This document shows positions 1 through 9,235 of a stretch of 64,000 nucleotides of DNA, piece by piece. Both the position numbers and the translations under genes were made by a program. The first letter of the stretch is position 1. Each line of letters starts with the position of its first letter. The stretch comes from Scytonema tolypothrichoides VB-61278 (lineage in GTDB: Bacteria; Cyanobacteriota; Cyanobacteriia; Cyanobacteriales; Nostocaceae): the NCBI RefSeq assembly GCF_000828085.3, contig NZ_JXCA02000016.1, positions 836,948 through 900,947 on the forward strand, in the 5' to 3' direction. The notes under the pieces are model-generated. The model ran no database searches, was not told the DNA's origin, and saw only the letters and a list, made by a program, of their open reading frames with translations.

Positions 1-537
1 GACAAACAAGGGAATTTGGCTGATATCATGAAAGTTACTTAAGGTGGGACCAATAACAGCATTAGCAGCGTAAAAGCTAGCAGTTATCATCACTGCTAGT
101 GGTGGTTCTAGATACTGTCGTGCTAGTACATACAAAACCAAACCCGCTGCGGTGATGAATATAACCTGTAAAACCCCTAAAGTTGCAGGAGATGGAAACA
201 GGGCATATATTGGTAGCCAAAGTAACAATGCAGGAGTAAAGTGTTGACCAAGACGGTGATAATAGACTGTAGCAATTTCTCCAGAATGAACAACATTAGT
301 AGAAAGACTTGAAGAAAGAGAACTTTGAAAGAATCGACCGTGAAGGTTATTCCAGAAAACTTGGTTAAAAATTCCTTGGTCAAAAGAGGCGTAAAAACTA
401 TAGTAACGATTCAGGGTAAGTATCAGACAAAGAACAAAGAATACTGTTGCCAATGGCAAAACAAAATTAATATCAGTGCGTCTTTTTGAGTTAAACTTTG
501 AAGTTATTCGCAGCTTGTTTCGTAATTTTGACAACAT
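1..537 (-). CDS. DUF2079-type membrane protein, 3' end off the window
   Basis: The reading frame is open from an ATG at 537 down to base 1, giving 179 codons without a stop, so the C-terminus lies outside the window. The N-terminus is basic, followed by a hydrophobic segment (FVLPLATVFFVLCLIL). Then comes SFDQGIFNQVFWN, the hallmark of the DUF2079 family of multi-pass membrane proteins, and later HRLGQHFTPALLLWLPIYAL and further hydrophobic helices. DUF2079 proteins resemble membrane glycosyltransferases in topology, but their substrate is unknown. The family call rests on remembered motif similarity. There is no neighbour on the left to give context. Confidence 0.75.
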   Translation of the reverse strand, partial: MLSKLRNKLRITSKFNSKRRTDINFVLPLATVFFVLCLILTLNRYYSFYASFDQGIFNQVFWNNLHGRFFQSSLSSSLSTNVVHSGEIATVYYHRLGQHFTPALLLWLPIYALFPSPATLGVLQVIFITAAGLVLYVLARQYLEPPLAVMITASFYAANAVIGPTLSNFHDISQIPLFV

Positions 538-577
538 CACTTATTAACCTTGATTTAAGAAAACGGGGGAAAATATT

Positions 578-688
578 TTAACAGTTATCAGTCATCAGTT
601 ATCAGTTATCAGTTACCAAGTACCCGCAGTACCAAGTACTCGCAGTACCAGTTATCAGTTCTCAGTCCCTGTTCACTGTTTACTGTTG
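578..688. repeat. Short tandem repeats (TTATCAG / GTACCAA types)
   Basis: Head-to-tail heptamer-like units (AGTTATC, then AGTACC/CGCAGTACC) end in the common CCCTGTTCACTGTTTACTGTT tail. These short tandemly repeated repeats are typical of Nostocales intergenic DNA. The 530-base gap up to the protease gene also holds a GC-rich dispersed block around 781-850 and then a very AT-rich stretch. I see no gene there. Confidence 0.8.
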
Positions 689-780
689 ACTTATTTAAAA
701 TACTAAATTATACAATTTTTTCCAAATAAAAAGAGTAGTTCTAAATAATTTGTCAGAACCTCTGTTTATGTCTTTTCTGC

Positions 781-850
781 CCAAAGATTGCGGTAAGCCG
801 CCCAGTGGGTACGGCCACGGCTGCGCCTAACGGGCGTCTACGTGTCTTTT
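781..850. repeat. GC-rich dispersed intergenic repeat
   Basis: This block (GGTAAGCCGCC, ACGGCTGCGCC, ACGTGTCTTTTGTGG) is far richer in GC than its surroundings. It shares words with other intergenic blocks near 15600, 43380 and 58170. I read it as a dispersed palindromic repeat, not a gene. Confidence 0.5.
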
Positions 851-1067
851 GTGGTTTGTCAAAAAACTCTCAAAACTAAAATGTAATTGTTATATAAAAT
901 ATCTATTTATAATTTTAAAAAAATGTAAAAAAATTATCTTTTTATGTTTTTAAAAACAGCAATTATTATATTAAGCAAATTTTTGGTTACGCAAAAACCT
1001 GAAAATGAGAAGGTTTTGGTAAGGATATTTGTCAAAAAATAAAAATTGACTGAGGAAAAAAATACTG

Positions 1068-2438
1068 ATGTTTAGTCCTATTAGTAGTAACAGTTCTCTT
1101 TTTAATCAAGGGAAAAATATCACTTCTCTATCCTCAGTAAATACCTTTGATTGTAACAACAACTATAACGTCAACCTTAACGGTCATAGTAGCTTTAACT
1201 CAGGGAGCAATGACCTAGAAGATAACGCTCAAGAACAGTTTTTCAATGACAATGGGTACAGCTTCACCTCCGGTTATGGCTTAATAAATGCAGCAGCAGC
1301 AGTGGCTAAAGCAGCTGGTCAAAGTGCTTTTGCTGATGTTCCTAACCTTGGTGGTAATAATTGGGGTGCCGACCTTGTGAAGGCTCCAGAAGCCTGGGCA
1401 AAAGGATACACTGGTCAAGGTATGGTGGTTGCTGTTCTAGATACTGGGGTTGACTTTAACCACGATGACTTGAAGGATAATATCTGGACAAATTCAAAGG
1501 AAATTGCTGGTAATAGCATAGATGATGATGGCGATGGCTATATAGATGATGTGCATGGTTGGAACTTTGCTGACAACAACAACGATGTCTTAGATAGATA
1601 CGGTCATGGAACCCATGTCTCTGGTACTATTGCAGGAGAAAAAAATGATATTGGTGTGACTGGTATTGCCTACGATGCCAAAATTATGCCAGTCAAAGTC
1701 CTTAATGATGAAGGTTCAGGCTCTTATACTTCGATTTCTAATGGCATTTACTATGCCGTGGATCATGGAGCTAACGTGATTAATCTTAGTCTTAGTGGTG
1801 GTTCTCCTGACAGTACTCTAGAGAAAGCTCTCGAATATGCCAGCAGCAAAGGGGTGATTGTTGTTATGGCAGCTAGCAATGATAGTGGATTTCAACCAGA
1901 TTATCCAGCCCGCTATGCAGACAAATGGGGAATTGCAGTTGGAGCAGTTAATAAAAATAATAACATGGCTGGCTTCTCCAACAAAGCGGGAATCAATTCA
2001 CTCACTTACGTGACAGCCCCAGGAGTTGATGTGTATTCTACACTTCCAGGTAATAAATATGCTTCCTATAGTGGCACGTCTATGGCGACTCCTCACGTTG
2101 CTGGTGTTGTTGCTTTAATGCTTAGTGCTAACCATAATCTGACTGATGCTCAAGTGCGTCAGATTGTCACAGAAACAGCAGTACACGATACACAAGTCCC
2201 AAGCCTTGGCTCGAGGGATTTCATGAGCAACAGCAGTGCTACAACCTCTAGCTTCAGCGTTATTGATTACCACGATGACTCTTATCGGTCACAAAATCGG
2301 TTGGATGACAGCAAGACTGTGCAATTCTCCAGCTTTAGTGTCAGTTCTACACTGGGGTCGCAATTCTCAAGCTACCAAACACTACTAAACAACCTTAACT
2401 ATAGTATCACTGATTATGATGACACCACTGTTTGGTGA
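1068..2438 (+). CDS. Subtilisin-like serine protease (S8 family)
   Basis: This 456-residue peptidase S8 protein has the full catalytic triad: Asp125 in VAVLDTGVD, His180 in GHGTHVSGT and Ser338 in SGTSMATPHVAG, with Asn271 as the likely oxyanion-hole residue. An acidic DDDGDGYIDD insertion (about 152-161) looks calcium-binding. No N-terminal signal peptide is visible. The first 70 residues are Asn/Ser-rich, and a GYGLINAAAAVAKA segment, usually seen after the catalytic domain, precedes it here; from memory this is seen in other cyanobacterial subtilases. The Ser-rich tail after residue 380 is of unknown role. The opposite-strand HlyD adaptor nearby could hint at type I export, but no ABC partner is present. 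Confidence 0.9.
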   Translation: MFSPISSNSSLFNQGKNITSLSSVNTFDCNNNYNVNLNGHSSFNSGSNDLEDNAQEQFFNDNGYSFTSGYGLINAAAAVAKAAGQSAFADVPNLGGNNWGADLVKAPEAWAKGYTGQGMVVAVLDTGVDFNHDDLKDNIWTNSKEIAGNSIDDDGDGYIDDVHGWNFADNNNDVLDRYGHGTHVSGTIAGEKNDIGVTGIAYDAKIMPVKVLNDEGSGSYTSISNGIYYAVDHGANVINLSLSGGSPDSTLEKALEYASSKGVIVVMAASNDSGFQPDYPARYADKWGIAVGAVNKNNNMAGFSNKAGINSLTYVTAPGVDVYSTLPGNKYASYSGTSMATPHVAGVVALMLSANHNLTDAQVRQIVTETAVHDTQVPSLGSRDFMSNSSATTSSFSVIDYHDDSYRSQNRLDDSKTVQFSSFSVSSTLGSQFSSYQTLLNNLNYSITDYDDTTVW

Positions 2439-2557
2439 AAATATACTCAAGAAACGCCAAGAAATGTTGGAGGAGAAGCACCCAATGATAAGTTAACACT
2501 AATGAATTGAAGGTGGATCGTAAGGCACACCGCCTTGCACCATCACACCCTCCAAAA

Positions 2558-4054
2558 TTACCTCACAGAAAACCCCTCACTAAATCGACGAGTAATTGGC
2601 TCAATTAAGAATGTCAAAACTGATTTCTTGCGAGTGACAATCTCACCATTAGCAGTCATTCCAGGAGTCAATGCAACTTCTTGTCCCTGCGCCATTATGG
2701 AGTGTTTATTCAGTTTAATTCTGGTGGGGAAAACTAACCCCATTTCTTTGTCAACAATCGCATTGGGACTGACTTGCACAACTTCACCATCAATGATGCC
2801 AAATTCTTGAAAGGGGAAAGTTGCCATCTTGACCTTTGCTTTCATTCCCTCGCGAATAAAACCAATATCTCGGTTGAGGACTTTCACCTCTAACAGAAGT
2901 TCTTCCCCTTCTGGTAATATAGATACTAACTCTTCACCCGCTTGCACTGGTCCTCTTGTTGCTTTGATTCTATAGATAGTACCTGTGACTGGAGCTTTGA
3001 TAGTTTCCATATCTTGCTGCTTCTGGGCTTGCTCAAGTTGACCTTGAACGGTGGTCAGTTCTTCTTTGCGTTTGTTGATCTGGGTGATAATTTCACTTTG
3101 ACGCTCGGATTCTAGACGCTGTGCTTGACTGCGAGCTGCTTGATATGCTTCTTGGGCTTGGCGAATTTCCTCTCCTTGAGCTGCAATATCCTTTTCTAAA
3201 GATGTGACTTTGTCTTGAGCCTCTGTCACCTTATTTTGGGAGTTTATCACCTCATCATTTGCGCGGGTAATTTCCGTAGTTACACGATTGAGTCTTTCTT
3301 GGGCGTCCAGGTAATCGAGTCGAGGAATAGCACCAGGAGTCACTAGGGTTTTGAGGCTTTGTTCCCTTTGTTGAGCAATTGCTAAGCCAGTTTCAACTTT
3401 CCTACGGATATTTTGGGCGTTAACCAAGTTTGTTTTGGCGTTGGTAAGGCTAGTTCTTGCGTTTACCAGATTTTCTTGCAACCGAGTCTGGCGCACTTTC
3501 GCCTGGTTAATCAGCGCCTGTTGGCGATTTGCTTCCGCAACGGAGGCTGCTTGACGCGCTTGATAATCTCGTAAACGAGAGTTTAACAGCTCATCTTGAA
3601 GTTGTGTGCCAGCAATTTTGCCACCCGTACGTTCTGCATCTAAACGTCGCAAATCTTCTTGAATTAATTTAGCAGATGAGGCTAAGCGAGTCACATCGAC
3701 TTTTTGCAAGTCTGGATCACGTTGAATCAGGGTTTGACCTTTGATGACGCGATCGCCTTCTTTAACATTAACCTTAACAATTGTTCCATTACCTATGGAT
3801 GTCACCGGTCGTACTTGTGTGGAAGCAATTAACTCTCCAGGGGAAGTCGCCACTTCATCAATTTTGGAAAAATTCGCCCAGGCGATTGTTCCCAGTACCA
3901 CTACACTCAGTGTTCCTGCTAACAATCTAGTGTACAATGGTGGCAATTCCTGTACTGCTTTACCCAGTTCATAGGATAATTGTTCATCAGGTTTTGCAAA
4001 TCGCTGTTTTGTTTTACGTGCTTGAGCAGCATTTGCAGCGAGGGAATATCTCAT
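2558..4054 (-). CDS. HlyD-family secretion adaptor (membrane fusion protein)
   Basis: This is a periplasmic adaptor of the HlyD type, which links an inner-membrane transporter to an outer-membrane channel. A single membrane helix lies near residues 42-61 (TRLLAGTLSVVVLGTIAWA). The N-terminal lipoyl half-motif (GTIVKVNVKEGDRV) follows, then a long Gln/Glu/Ala-rich coiled-coil hairpin (about 110-330), the second lipoyl half (IKAPVTGTIYRI) and a beta-barrel region. I start at the ATG at 4054 (MRYSLAANAAQ). The frame is open upstream to 4195, but that extension looks like translated intergenic DNA. No ABC transporter or TolC gene is adjacent, so its partner must lie elsewhere. Confidence 0.9.
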   Translation of the reverse strand: MRYSLAANAAQARKTKQRFAKPDEQLSYELGKAVQELPPLYTRLLAGTLSVVVLGTIAWANFSKIDEVATSPGELIASTQVRPVTSIGNGTIVKVNVKEGDRVIKGQTLIQRDPDLQKVDVTRLASSAKLIQEDLRRLDAERTGGKIAGTQLQDELLNSRLRDYQARQAASVAEANRQQALINQAKVRQTRLQENLVNARTSLTNAKTNLVNAQNIRRKVETGLAIAQQREQSLKTLVTPGAIPRLDYLDAQERLNRVTTEITRANDEVINSQNKVTEAQDKVTSLEKDIAAQGEEIRQAQEAYQAARSQAQRLESERQSEIITQINKRKEELTTVQGQLEQAQKQQDMETIKAPVTGTIYRIKATRGPVQAGEELVSILPEGEELLLEVKVLNRDIGFIREGMKAKVKMATFPFQEFGIIDGEVVQVSPNAIVDKEMGLVFPTRIKLNKHSIMAQGQEVALTPGMTANGEIVTRKKSVLTFLIEPITRRFSEGFSVR

Positions 4055-4289
4055 AAGATTTTTAATTTTGGATTTTAGATTATAGGTCAATACGGTTCGG
4101 ATAAGAAATTTGCTCTTGAAGGGAAGCACAGAGGCAAGAGGGGCACCCAGCGCAGATGTGAAAAAACTAATGGACGTTAAGTGTTTATCACACAAGCGGT
4201 TCTCATCTCCCCTACATCAGGTGCTATCTCAACGAATAAATATCTTAACTGAACCGTATTGGATTATAGGTGAGTAGTCAGTGCTAAAA

Positions 4290-4445
4290 AGTTATCAGTT
4301 ATCAGTTATCAATGAACAATAACTTGATAACTGATAACTGTTCACCCTATGGCTCTTGCCACGCCTGACGGCTATCGGGTATGCCTGCGGCACGCCCTCC
4401 GGTCTAACGCCAGATGCCTCTGTCGGGAAACCCTCATCAAGCACG
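4290..4445. repeat. Tandem repeats plus GC-rich dispersed repeat
   Basis: TTATCAG units face ATAACTGATAACTG units, giving an inverted arrangement, followed by a GC-rich block with TATGCCTGCGGCACGC. That word recurs near 43340, 43380 and, with one change, 58170. The gap between the reductase and the HlyD gene holds nothing else I can identify. Confidence 0.7.
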
Positions 4446-4464
4446 CTTACTCACTGTTTACTGA

Positions 4465-5340
4465 TTAAACCGCTAGATAACGTCGCAAAAAACTTTCTAG
4501 TGTTTCCAGCGAAAAATTGAAGGTGGTTTCCAATTTCGCAATTTCTTCTCTTGTACAGAAAAATTCGTTAGCTAGTAATGTACGAAACGTTCCCAAAGCT
4601 TTTTGTGCTTGGGGATTGAAAAAACCTAATGCACTTCGCACCCCATCTACTGCTAGCAGTGGCGGGTTAATTATCAGTGGGTCTCGGTTAAATATACGAC
4701 TCAAAATTCTGGGAATATCCTCTCGTGTTAGAATTTCTGGTCCCCCAACTGATAATATCTGATTACGAGCAGCTTCAACTGTCACAGAATCTACTATTAT
4801 CCTTGCCAAATCATCTGTACTAACAATAGAGCTACGGTTTTTGGGGTCGCCAACAAGCAGGTAAAACCCTGTTTCTCGAAAACGTTCTGCTAATGGTAGT
4901 AAGTCGGATGCTAATCCAGATGGGCGTAGAATAGTGTAATTCAAACCACTAGTTTCCAGATATCGCTCCACTGCTCGTTTTGCCTTAAACACAGGAGCAT
5001 CTTCGTATCCTCTGTCTGCTCCTAGCACGGAAATAAAAACAAAGTGCTGGACTTGATTAGCTTTTGCGGAGTCTATGAGTTCGATGTTAGCGCGATAGTC
5101 TAAAGCTAAGGCATCTCCATCAGAACCGTGAGCGCTGATAATGTATTGTACGCCCTGACAAGCTTTTTGAATATCTTTTTCTTGACGTAAATCACCAATA
5201 AAGATGTTAGCTCCTCGGTATTCTAACTCGCTGTAGCGCGAAGTGAGACGGACAAATGCTCGCACCTGTTTTTCCTGTTCACATAAAAGTCGCACAACTG
5301 TACGACCTATTCCCCCTGTGGCTCCAGTGACTAGAAACAT
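4465..5340 (-). CDS. NmrA/SDR-like NAD(P)-binding reductase
   Basis: This 291-residue protein opens with the Rossmann dinucleotide motif TGATGGIG (residues 5-12). It continues with FIGDLRQ, FVFISVLGAD and YTILRPSG, the pattern of atypical short-chain dehydrogenases (NmrA or Ycf39-like). These proteins bind NAD(P) and act as reductases, or as redox-sensing assembly factors in cyanobacteria. The classical YxxxK catalytic pair is not evident, as usual for this subgroup. The substrate is unknown. It sits 57 bases downstream of the exonuclease III gene on the same strand, so the two may be co-transcribed. Confidence 0.85.
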   Translation of the reverse strand: MFLVTGATGGIGRTVVRLLCEQEKQVRAFVRLTSRYSELEYRGANIFIGDLRQEKDIQKACQGVQYIISAHGSDGDALALDYRANIELIDSAKANQVQHFVFISVLGADRGYEDAPVFKAKRAVERYLETSGLNYTILRPSGLASDLLPLAERFRETGFYLLVGDPKNRSSIVSTDDLARIIVDSVTVEAARNQILSVGGPEILTREDIPRILSRIFNRDPLIINPPLLAVDGVRSALGFFNPQAQKALGTFRTLLANEFFCTREEIAKLETTFNFSLETLESFLRRYLAV

Positions 5341-5397
5341 ATCAATTTTGGATGTTAACTTATGGATTTTGGATTAGTCAAAATTCATGACTAAATT

Positions 5398-6180
5398 CTA
5401 AAATTCGACAATCACTGGTGCATGATCGCTGGGTTGAGGTAACTTTCTGGGAGCGACATCAATAGTGCAGCTTTTGGCACGCTCATACAAAGCAGGCGTA
5501 AGATAGTGATGGTCAATTCGCCAACCTAAATTACGGCGAAAAGATGCTGATCGATAGTCCCACCAGGTGTAGTGTCCCCCTTCCGAGGTAAATTTGCGAA
5601 AAGCATCAGCAAATCCTAATAACAGGATATCTCGCAACGCTTGGCGCTCTGGTTCTGATGCCATGATGTGATTTTCGCTCTTTGCACTCTGATGAATATC
5701 TTTATCTTCCAGAGCAATGTTAAAATCTCCACACACACAAATAGCAGCTTGTGATATAAGAAGCGATCGCAAATACTCCCGCAGCACTGCTAACCAGCCC
5801 AGCTTGTATTCATATTTCTCGCTTCCCACTGCTGAACCATTGGGTACGTAAAGATTAATAATTCTTATACCGTCTATCTTACCAGTAATCACCCGTTTTT
5901 GCTCATCCCAATCTGGTTGGATGTTCAATAAAGTCGGCGTAAAACCACAACTAACATCCTCTAGTGGTTGACGGCTGGCGATCGCAACACCGTTGTAAGC
6001 TTTTTGCCCTGATAGATAAAGGTTATAGCCCAATTCCTCGAAAGGTGCACAGGGAAATTGTGCGTCTATAACTTTAATTTCTTGCATGCATAGGACATCA
6101 ACGTCACTCACCCTCAGCCAATCAATGACGTGCCCTAAACGAGTACGAATCGAGTTGACATTCCAAGTAGCAATTTTCAT
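5398..6180 (-). CDS. xth: Exodeoxyribonuclease III
   Basis: This 260-residue member of the exonuclease III/AP endonuclease family cleaves DNA 5' to abasic sites and removes nucleotides from 3' ends during base-excision repair. Family motifs are all visible: WNVNSIR near the N-terminus, MQEIKV with the metal-binding Glu34, YVPNGS, CGDFNIA with the catalytic Asp/Asn, WRIDHHYLT, and the terminal SDHAPV with the catalytic His. Length matches the family. The start ATG at 6180 is the natural one, since MKIATWNVNS is the usual N-terminus. Confidence 0.95.
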   Translation of the reverse strand: MKIATWNVNSIRTRLGHVIDWLRVSDVDVLCMQEIKVIDAQFPCAPFEELGYNLYLSGQKAYNGVAIASRQPLEDVSCGFTPTLLNIQPDWDEQKRVITGKIDGIRIINLYVPNGSAVGSEKYEYKLGWLAVLREYLRSLLISQAAICVCGDFNIALEDKDIHQSAKSENHIMASEPERQALRDILLLGFADAFRKFTSEGGHYTWWDYRSASFRRNLGWRIDHHYLTPALYERAKSCTIDVAPRKLPQPSDHAPVIVEF

Positions 6181-6550
6181 TTTAGTCAGTCGTCATTCTC
6201 CAGGTGTTTGCGTCCTCTGATCACCCATCTCCTCCTCCTGCAACATTTTTAGAATTGATCCCGTTTCAGGGTTTTAGTACTTTTCGTTACAAAAATTTTA
6301 AGCCTTAATGAGCCCCAAGATAGATGAATCGTCATGTCAGCAAACAGTAATCTTAAAGTATACTCCCGCTATAGGAAGAATGGCTAGTATTAAATTAACC
6401 AACAACTATATCAGGGTAGGGTTAACCGAAATTGCACTCGGGTGAGTCAGTCAGGTTAACCTAAGAGACAGATGATTAAGTACAAATGCTCGATCATCAG
6501 ATATACGTCCTAGCAATGGGACTCTTTTACATGCTGAACCAAAACTACCT
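6181..6550. other. Intergenic region between divergent xth and glycosyltransferase
   Basis: Both flanking genes are transcribed away from this 370-base stretch, so it should hold two promoters. I see a small palindrome AGGTTAACCT near 6453 and a related GGGTTAACC near 6420, but no convincing -35/-10 pair, small ORF or RNA gene. Confidence 0.5.
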
Positions 6551-7618
6551 ATGAAAATCGCTCAAGTAGCCCCCTTGTGGGAACGAGTTCCACCTCCAAC
6601 ATATGGAGGAATAGAGCTAGTTGTGAGTCGCTTGACAGATGAACTAGTGCGTCGTGGTCACGATGTCACTCTGTTCGCATCTGGTGATTCGCAAACATTG
6701 GCGAAGTTAGAAGCAGTTTATCCTCGTGCATTGCGCTTAGACCCAGATGTCAAAGAGTACGGAGTGTACGAAATGCTGGAACTGAGCCAGGTTTACCAGA
6801 GAGCACAGGAATTCGATATCATTCATTCCCACGTGGGAATAACGGCGTTACCTTTGGCGAGTTTTGTACAAACACCTACTGTGCATACCGTGCACAGCAG
6901 TTTTACTACTGATAATCGTAACGTATACATCCACCATCATAAGCAACGATACGTCAGCATTAGTAACGCGCAACGCGAAATAAACCTGAACTACGTTGAC
7001 ACAGTCTACAACGGAATTAATCTAGAGGATTATCCTTTTGTTGCCCAACATCAAGAACCCCCATACTTGGCATTTTTAGGACGCTTTGCGCCAGAAAAAG
7101 GACCGCACCATGCGATCGCCATTGCCAAAAAAGCAGGCTGGCATCTAAAAATGGCAGGAAAGGTTGATAAAGTAGACTCTAAGTTCTTTGAACAAGAGAT
7201 CGCCCCACATATTGATGGAGAGCAAATTCAATATCTAGGCGAAGTTAACCACGCCGCGAAAGTTGAACTATTGGGTAATGCTGCGATCACTCTATTTCCG
7301 ATAGGCTGGCAAGAACCCTTTGGTTTGGTGATGGCTGAATCAATGGCAACTGGTACACCAGTTATTGCCATGAGTTTAGGTTCCGTACCAGAGGTTATTG
7401 CCCACGGTGTCTCAGGTTTCGTCTGCCAAAGTTACGATGAAATGGCGACAATGATTCCAGCTGCTTTGGAACTTAATCGTCAAACTTGTCGAGAACATGT
7501 AGAGAACAAGTTTAGCGTCAGCCAAATGGTTGATGGGTACGAGGCGGTGTATAGAAAAATCATACAAGGCCGCATTCATTCAAACGGTCGCCTTCATGAT
7601 GCAAAAATCAAAGTTTAA
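6551..7618 (+). CDS. Glycosyltransferase family 4
   Basis: This 355-residue GT-B fold retaining glycosyltransferase has an N-terminal acceptor-side segment PPTYGGIELVVSRLTDELV with a Gly-rich loop and HDVTLFASGDS. In the C-terminal half, FLGRFAPEKGPHHAIAIAKK and EPFGLVMAESMATGTPVIA (the EX7E nucleotide-sugar motif) are clear. Such enzymes transfer sugars from NDP-sugars to lipids, polysaccharides or small molecules. The sugar and acceptor cannot be told from the sequence. The start follows MKIAQVAPLWERVPP, typical of the family. No strong ribosome-binding site is seen. Confidence 0.92.
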   Translation: MKIAQVAPLWERVPPPTYGGIELVVSRLTDELVRRGHDVTLFASGDSQTLAKLEAVYPRALRLDPDVKEYGVYEMLELSQVYQRAQEFDIIHSHVGITALPLASFVQTPTVHTVHSSFTTDNRNVYIHHHKQRYVSISNAQREINLNYVDTVYNGINLEDYPFVAQHQEPPYLAFLGRFAPEKGPHHAIAIAKKAGWHLKMAGKVDKVDSKFFEQEIAPHIDGEQIQYLGEVNHAAKVELLGNAAITLFPIGWQEPFGLVMAESMATGTPVIAMSLGSVPEVIAHGVSGFVCQSYDEMATMIPAALELNRQTCREHVENKFSVSQMVDGYEAVYRKIIQGRIHSNGRLHDAKIKV

Positions 7619-7732
7619 GTAACGATTTTTTAAGCTGAGCGGCTTGCCCTGAGCGTAGTCGCAGGGAGTCGAAGCTTTAACGCATCTACTACATCTATAA
7701 AATCAATAGCTTTTCAAAAGGAGGACAACGAT

Positions 7733-7918
7733 ATGAGTATGAGAGCCAATGATTGCCCTTGCTGTGGCGGTTCCCTCCTACGTCATGTCCGTCATGGTGA
7801 ACTTTACTGGTTTTGCAAAACCTGCTGGCAAGAAGTACCAGTTTTAACTGTGAGTCAGATACCAAACTTGGAAGGAAGAAGTAAGGCATCTGTGCCTCAA
7901 ACAGCAGTAAAAGCTTAG
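7733..7918 (+). CDS. Small zinc-ribbon protein
   Basis: This 61-residue protein has two cysteine pairs, CPCC near the N-terminus and CKTC about 18 residues later, which would form one zinc ribbon. A strong ribosome-binding site (AAGGAGG, 7718-7724) lies nine bases before the ATG. Similar tiny zinc-ribbon proteins are common and uncharacterised in cyanobacteria. It is flanked by the glycosyltransferase and the alcohol dehydrogenase on the same strand with gaps of about 110-160 bases. Function unknown. Confidence 0.75.
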   Translation: MSMRANDCPCCGGSLLRHVRHGELYWFCKTCWQEVPVLTVSQIPNLEGRSKASVPQTAVKA

Positions 7919-8081
7919 TGTCAAAAGGCAGAAGACTAGAAGATCTATAAAATGGGGGTTTTGTAGATTTGGAACTGTCTAGTTCTTTCTGCTAGGCTGT
8001 ACTAGGTTTCTAGACCTTAAGATTCATTCTTTGATCGTAAAGTTCCCGTCTTCACCTGGTAAAATCAGGTGGAGCAAATTA

Positions 8082-9131
8082 TTGGTTAAAGCTCGTGTGT
8101 TAGCAGCGTTACTTTACGGCAAAGAAAATTTACGTTTAGAAGAAGTCGCTTCACCAACACCCGCAGTCGGTGAAGTTGTCATCCAAGTAAAAGCAGCAAC
8201 AACTTGTGGTACAGATTTAAAAGTTTGGCGTCGGGGCGGTCATGCTAAGATGCTCAAACCACCAACACTGTTTGGTCATGAAGCTGCTGGCGAAATTGTC
8301 GCTATCGGAGAGGGTGTCACGGGTTGGCAAGTGGGCGATCGCCTGGTAGCAAATAATTCTGCTCCCTGCATGAATTGCTTTTTTTGTCAACGTCAAGAAT
8401 ATTCCCTCTGTCCAAATTTGACATGGAATAACGGCACTTTTGCCCAATTTTTAAAAATTCCTGCACCGATTGTGCAACATAATATGTTGCCAATTCCTGA
8501 TGACTTGCCTTACGAATTGGCAGCAATGACAGAACCTCTGGCTTGTGTGCTACATGGAGTCGCCCGTTCCAACGTCAAACCAGGTGATTCTGTGGTGGTG
8601 TTAGGAGACGGGGCAATTGGGCTGATGTTTGTGGCTAAATTGGCTTATGATGTCAAAGCTGAAGTGTTACTCTTTGGAGGCAATCACCAAAGGCTAGAAA
8701 TTGGAGAAAAACTGGGTGCAGCAAAGACCTTTAATTATCATCAATTCCCAGAGATTCCTAGTTTAGTGAAAGAACTGACACAGGGATGGGGTGCAGATGT
8801 GGTGATTGAAGCAACTGGTGTACCAAGTGTCTGGGAAACCGCAATTGCTTGTGCCCGTCCTGGTGCAACTGTTAACTTATTTGGTGGTTGTCCACGAGAT
8901 ACGACTATTAGCGTGAATACAGAACAGCTACACTACAGCGAACTCACTCTCAAAGGGGTTTTTCATAATACTCCAGAGTATGTTCGGGCGGCGCTGTCAC
9001 TGATTGCAAGTCAGAAGATTCCCTTTGAGTTACTCATCAGCGAACAGCGTCCATTGCAGGATTTAGAACAGGTGTTTTGTGATATGAGAGATCGTAAGGT
9101 TATAAAAGTCGCAATGATTCCATCAGGCTGA
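8082..9131 (+). CDS. Zinc-dependent medium-chain alcohol dehydrogenase
   Basis: This member of the zinc alcohol/sorbitol/threonine dehydrogenase family oxidises alcohols with NAD(P). The catalytic-zinc ligands are seen in TTCGTDLK and FGHEAAGEI. The four-cysteine structural-zinc loop is present (CMNCFFCQRQEYSLC), as is the nucleotide motif VVLGDGAIGLM. The substrate is not predictable. The frame is open from a TTG at 8031. I prefer the TTG at 8082 because AGGTGG (8068-8073) precedes it at good spacing. A GTG at 8097 (then LAALLYGKENL) is equally like homologues, so the start is uncertain. Confidence 0.85.
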   Translation: MVKARVLAALLYGKENLRLEEVASPTPAVGEVVIQVKAATTCGTDLKVWRRGGHAKMLKPPTLFGHEAAGEIVAIGEGVTGWQVGDRLVANNSAPCMNCFFCQRQEYSLCPNLTWNNGTFAQFLKIPAPIVQHNMLPIPDDLPYELAAMTEPLACVLHGVARSNVKPGDSVVVLGDGAIGLMFVAKLAYDVKAEVLLFGGNHQRLEIGEKLGAAKTFNYHQFPEIPSLVKELTQGWGADVVIEATGVPSVWETAIACARPGATVNLFGGCPRDTTISVNTEQLHYSELTLKGVFHNTPEYVRAALSLIASQKIPFELLISEQRPLQDLEQVFCDMRDRKVIKVAMIPSG

Positions 9132-9144
9132 CTCTTAAGAAACA

Positions 9145-9235
9145 CACTTAACAGTGAACAGTGAACAGTGAACAGGGACTGATAACTGGTAACTGGTAAC
9201 TGATAACTGGTAACTGATAACTGATAACTGTTAAT
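9145..9235. repeat. Tandem heptamer repeats (AACAGTG / ATAACTG)
   Basis: Three AACAGTG units are followed by about eight ATAACTG/GTAACTG units. They run into the last codons of the gene encoded on the opposite strand, whose stop overlaps the repeat edge. This is a typical Nostocales short tandem repeat. Confidence 0.85.

Noticed and set aside
177-383. 68-codon minus-strand frame
   Set aside because: It is an out-of-frame shadow of the DUF2079 gene, whose true frame is open from 537 to the window edge.
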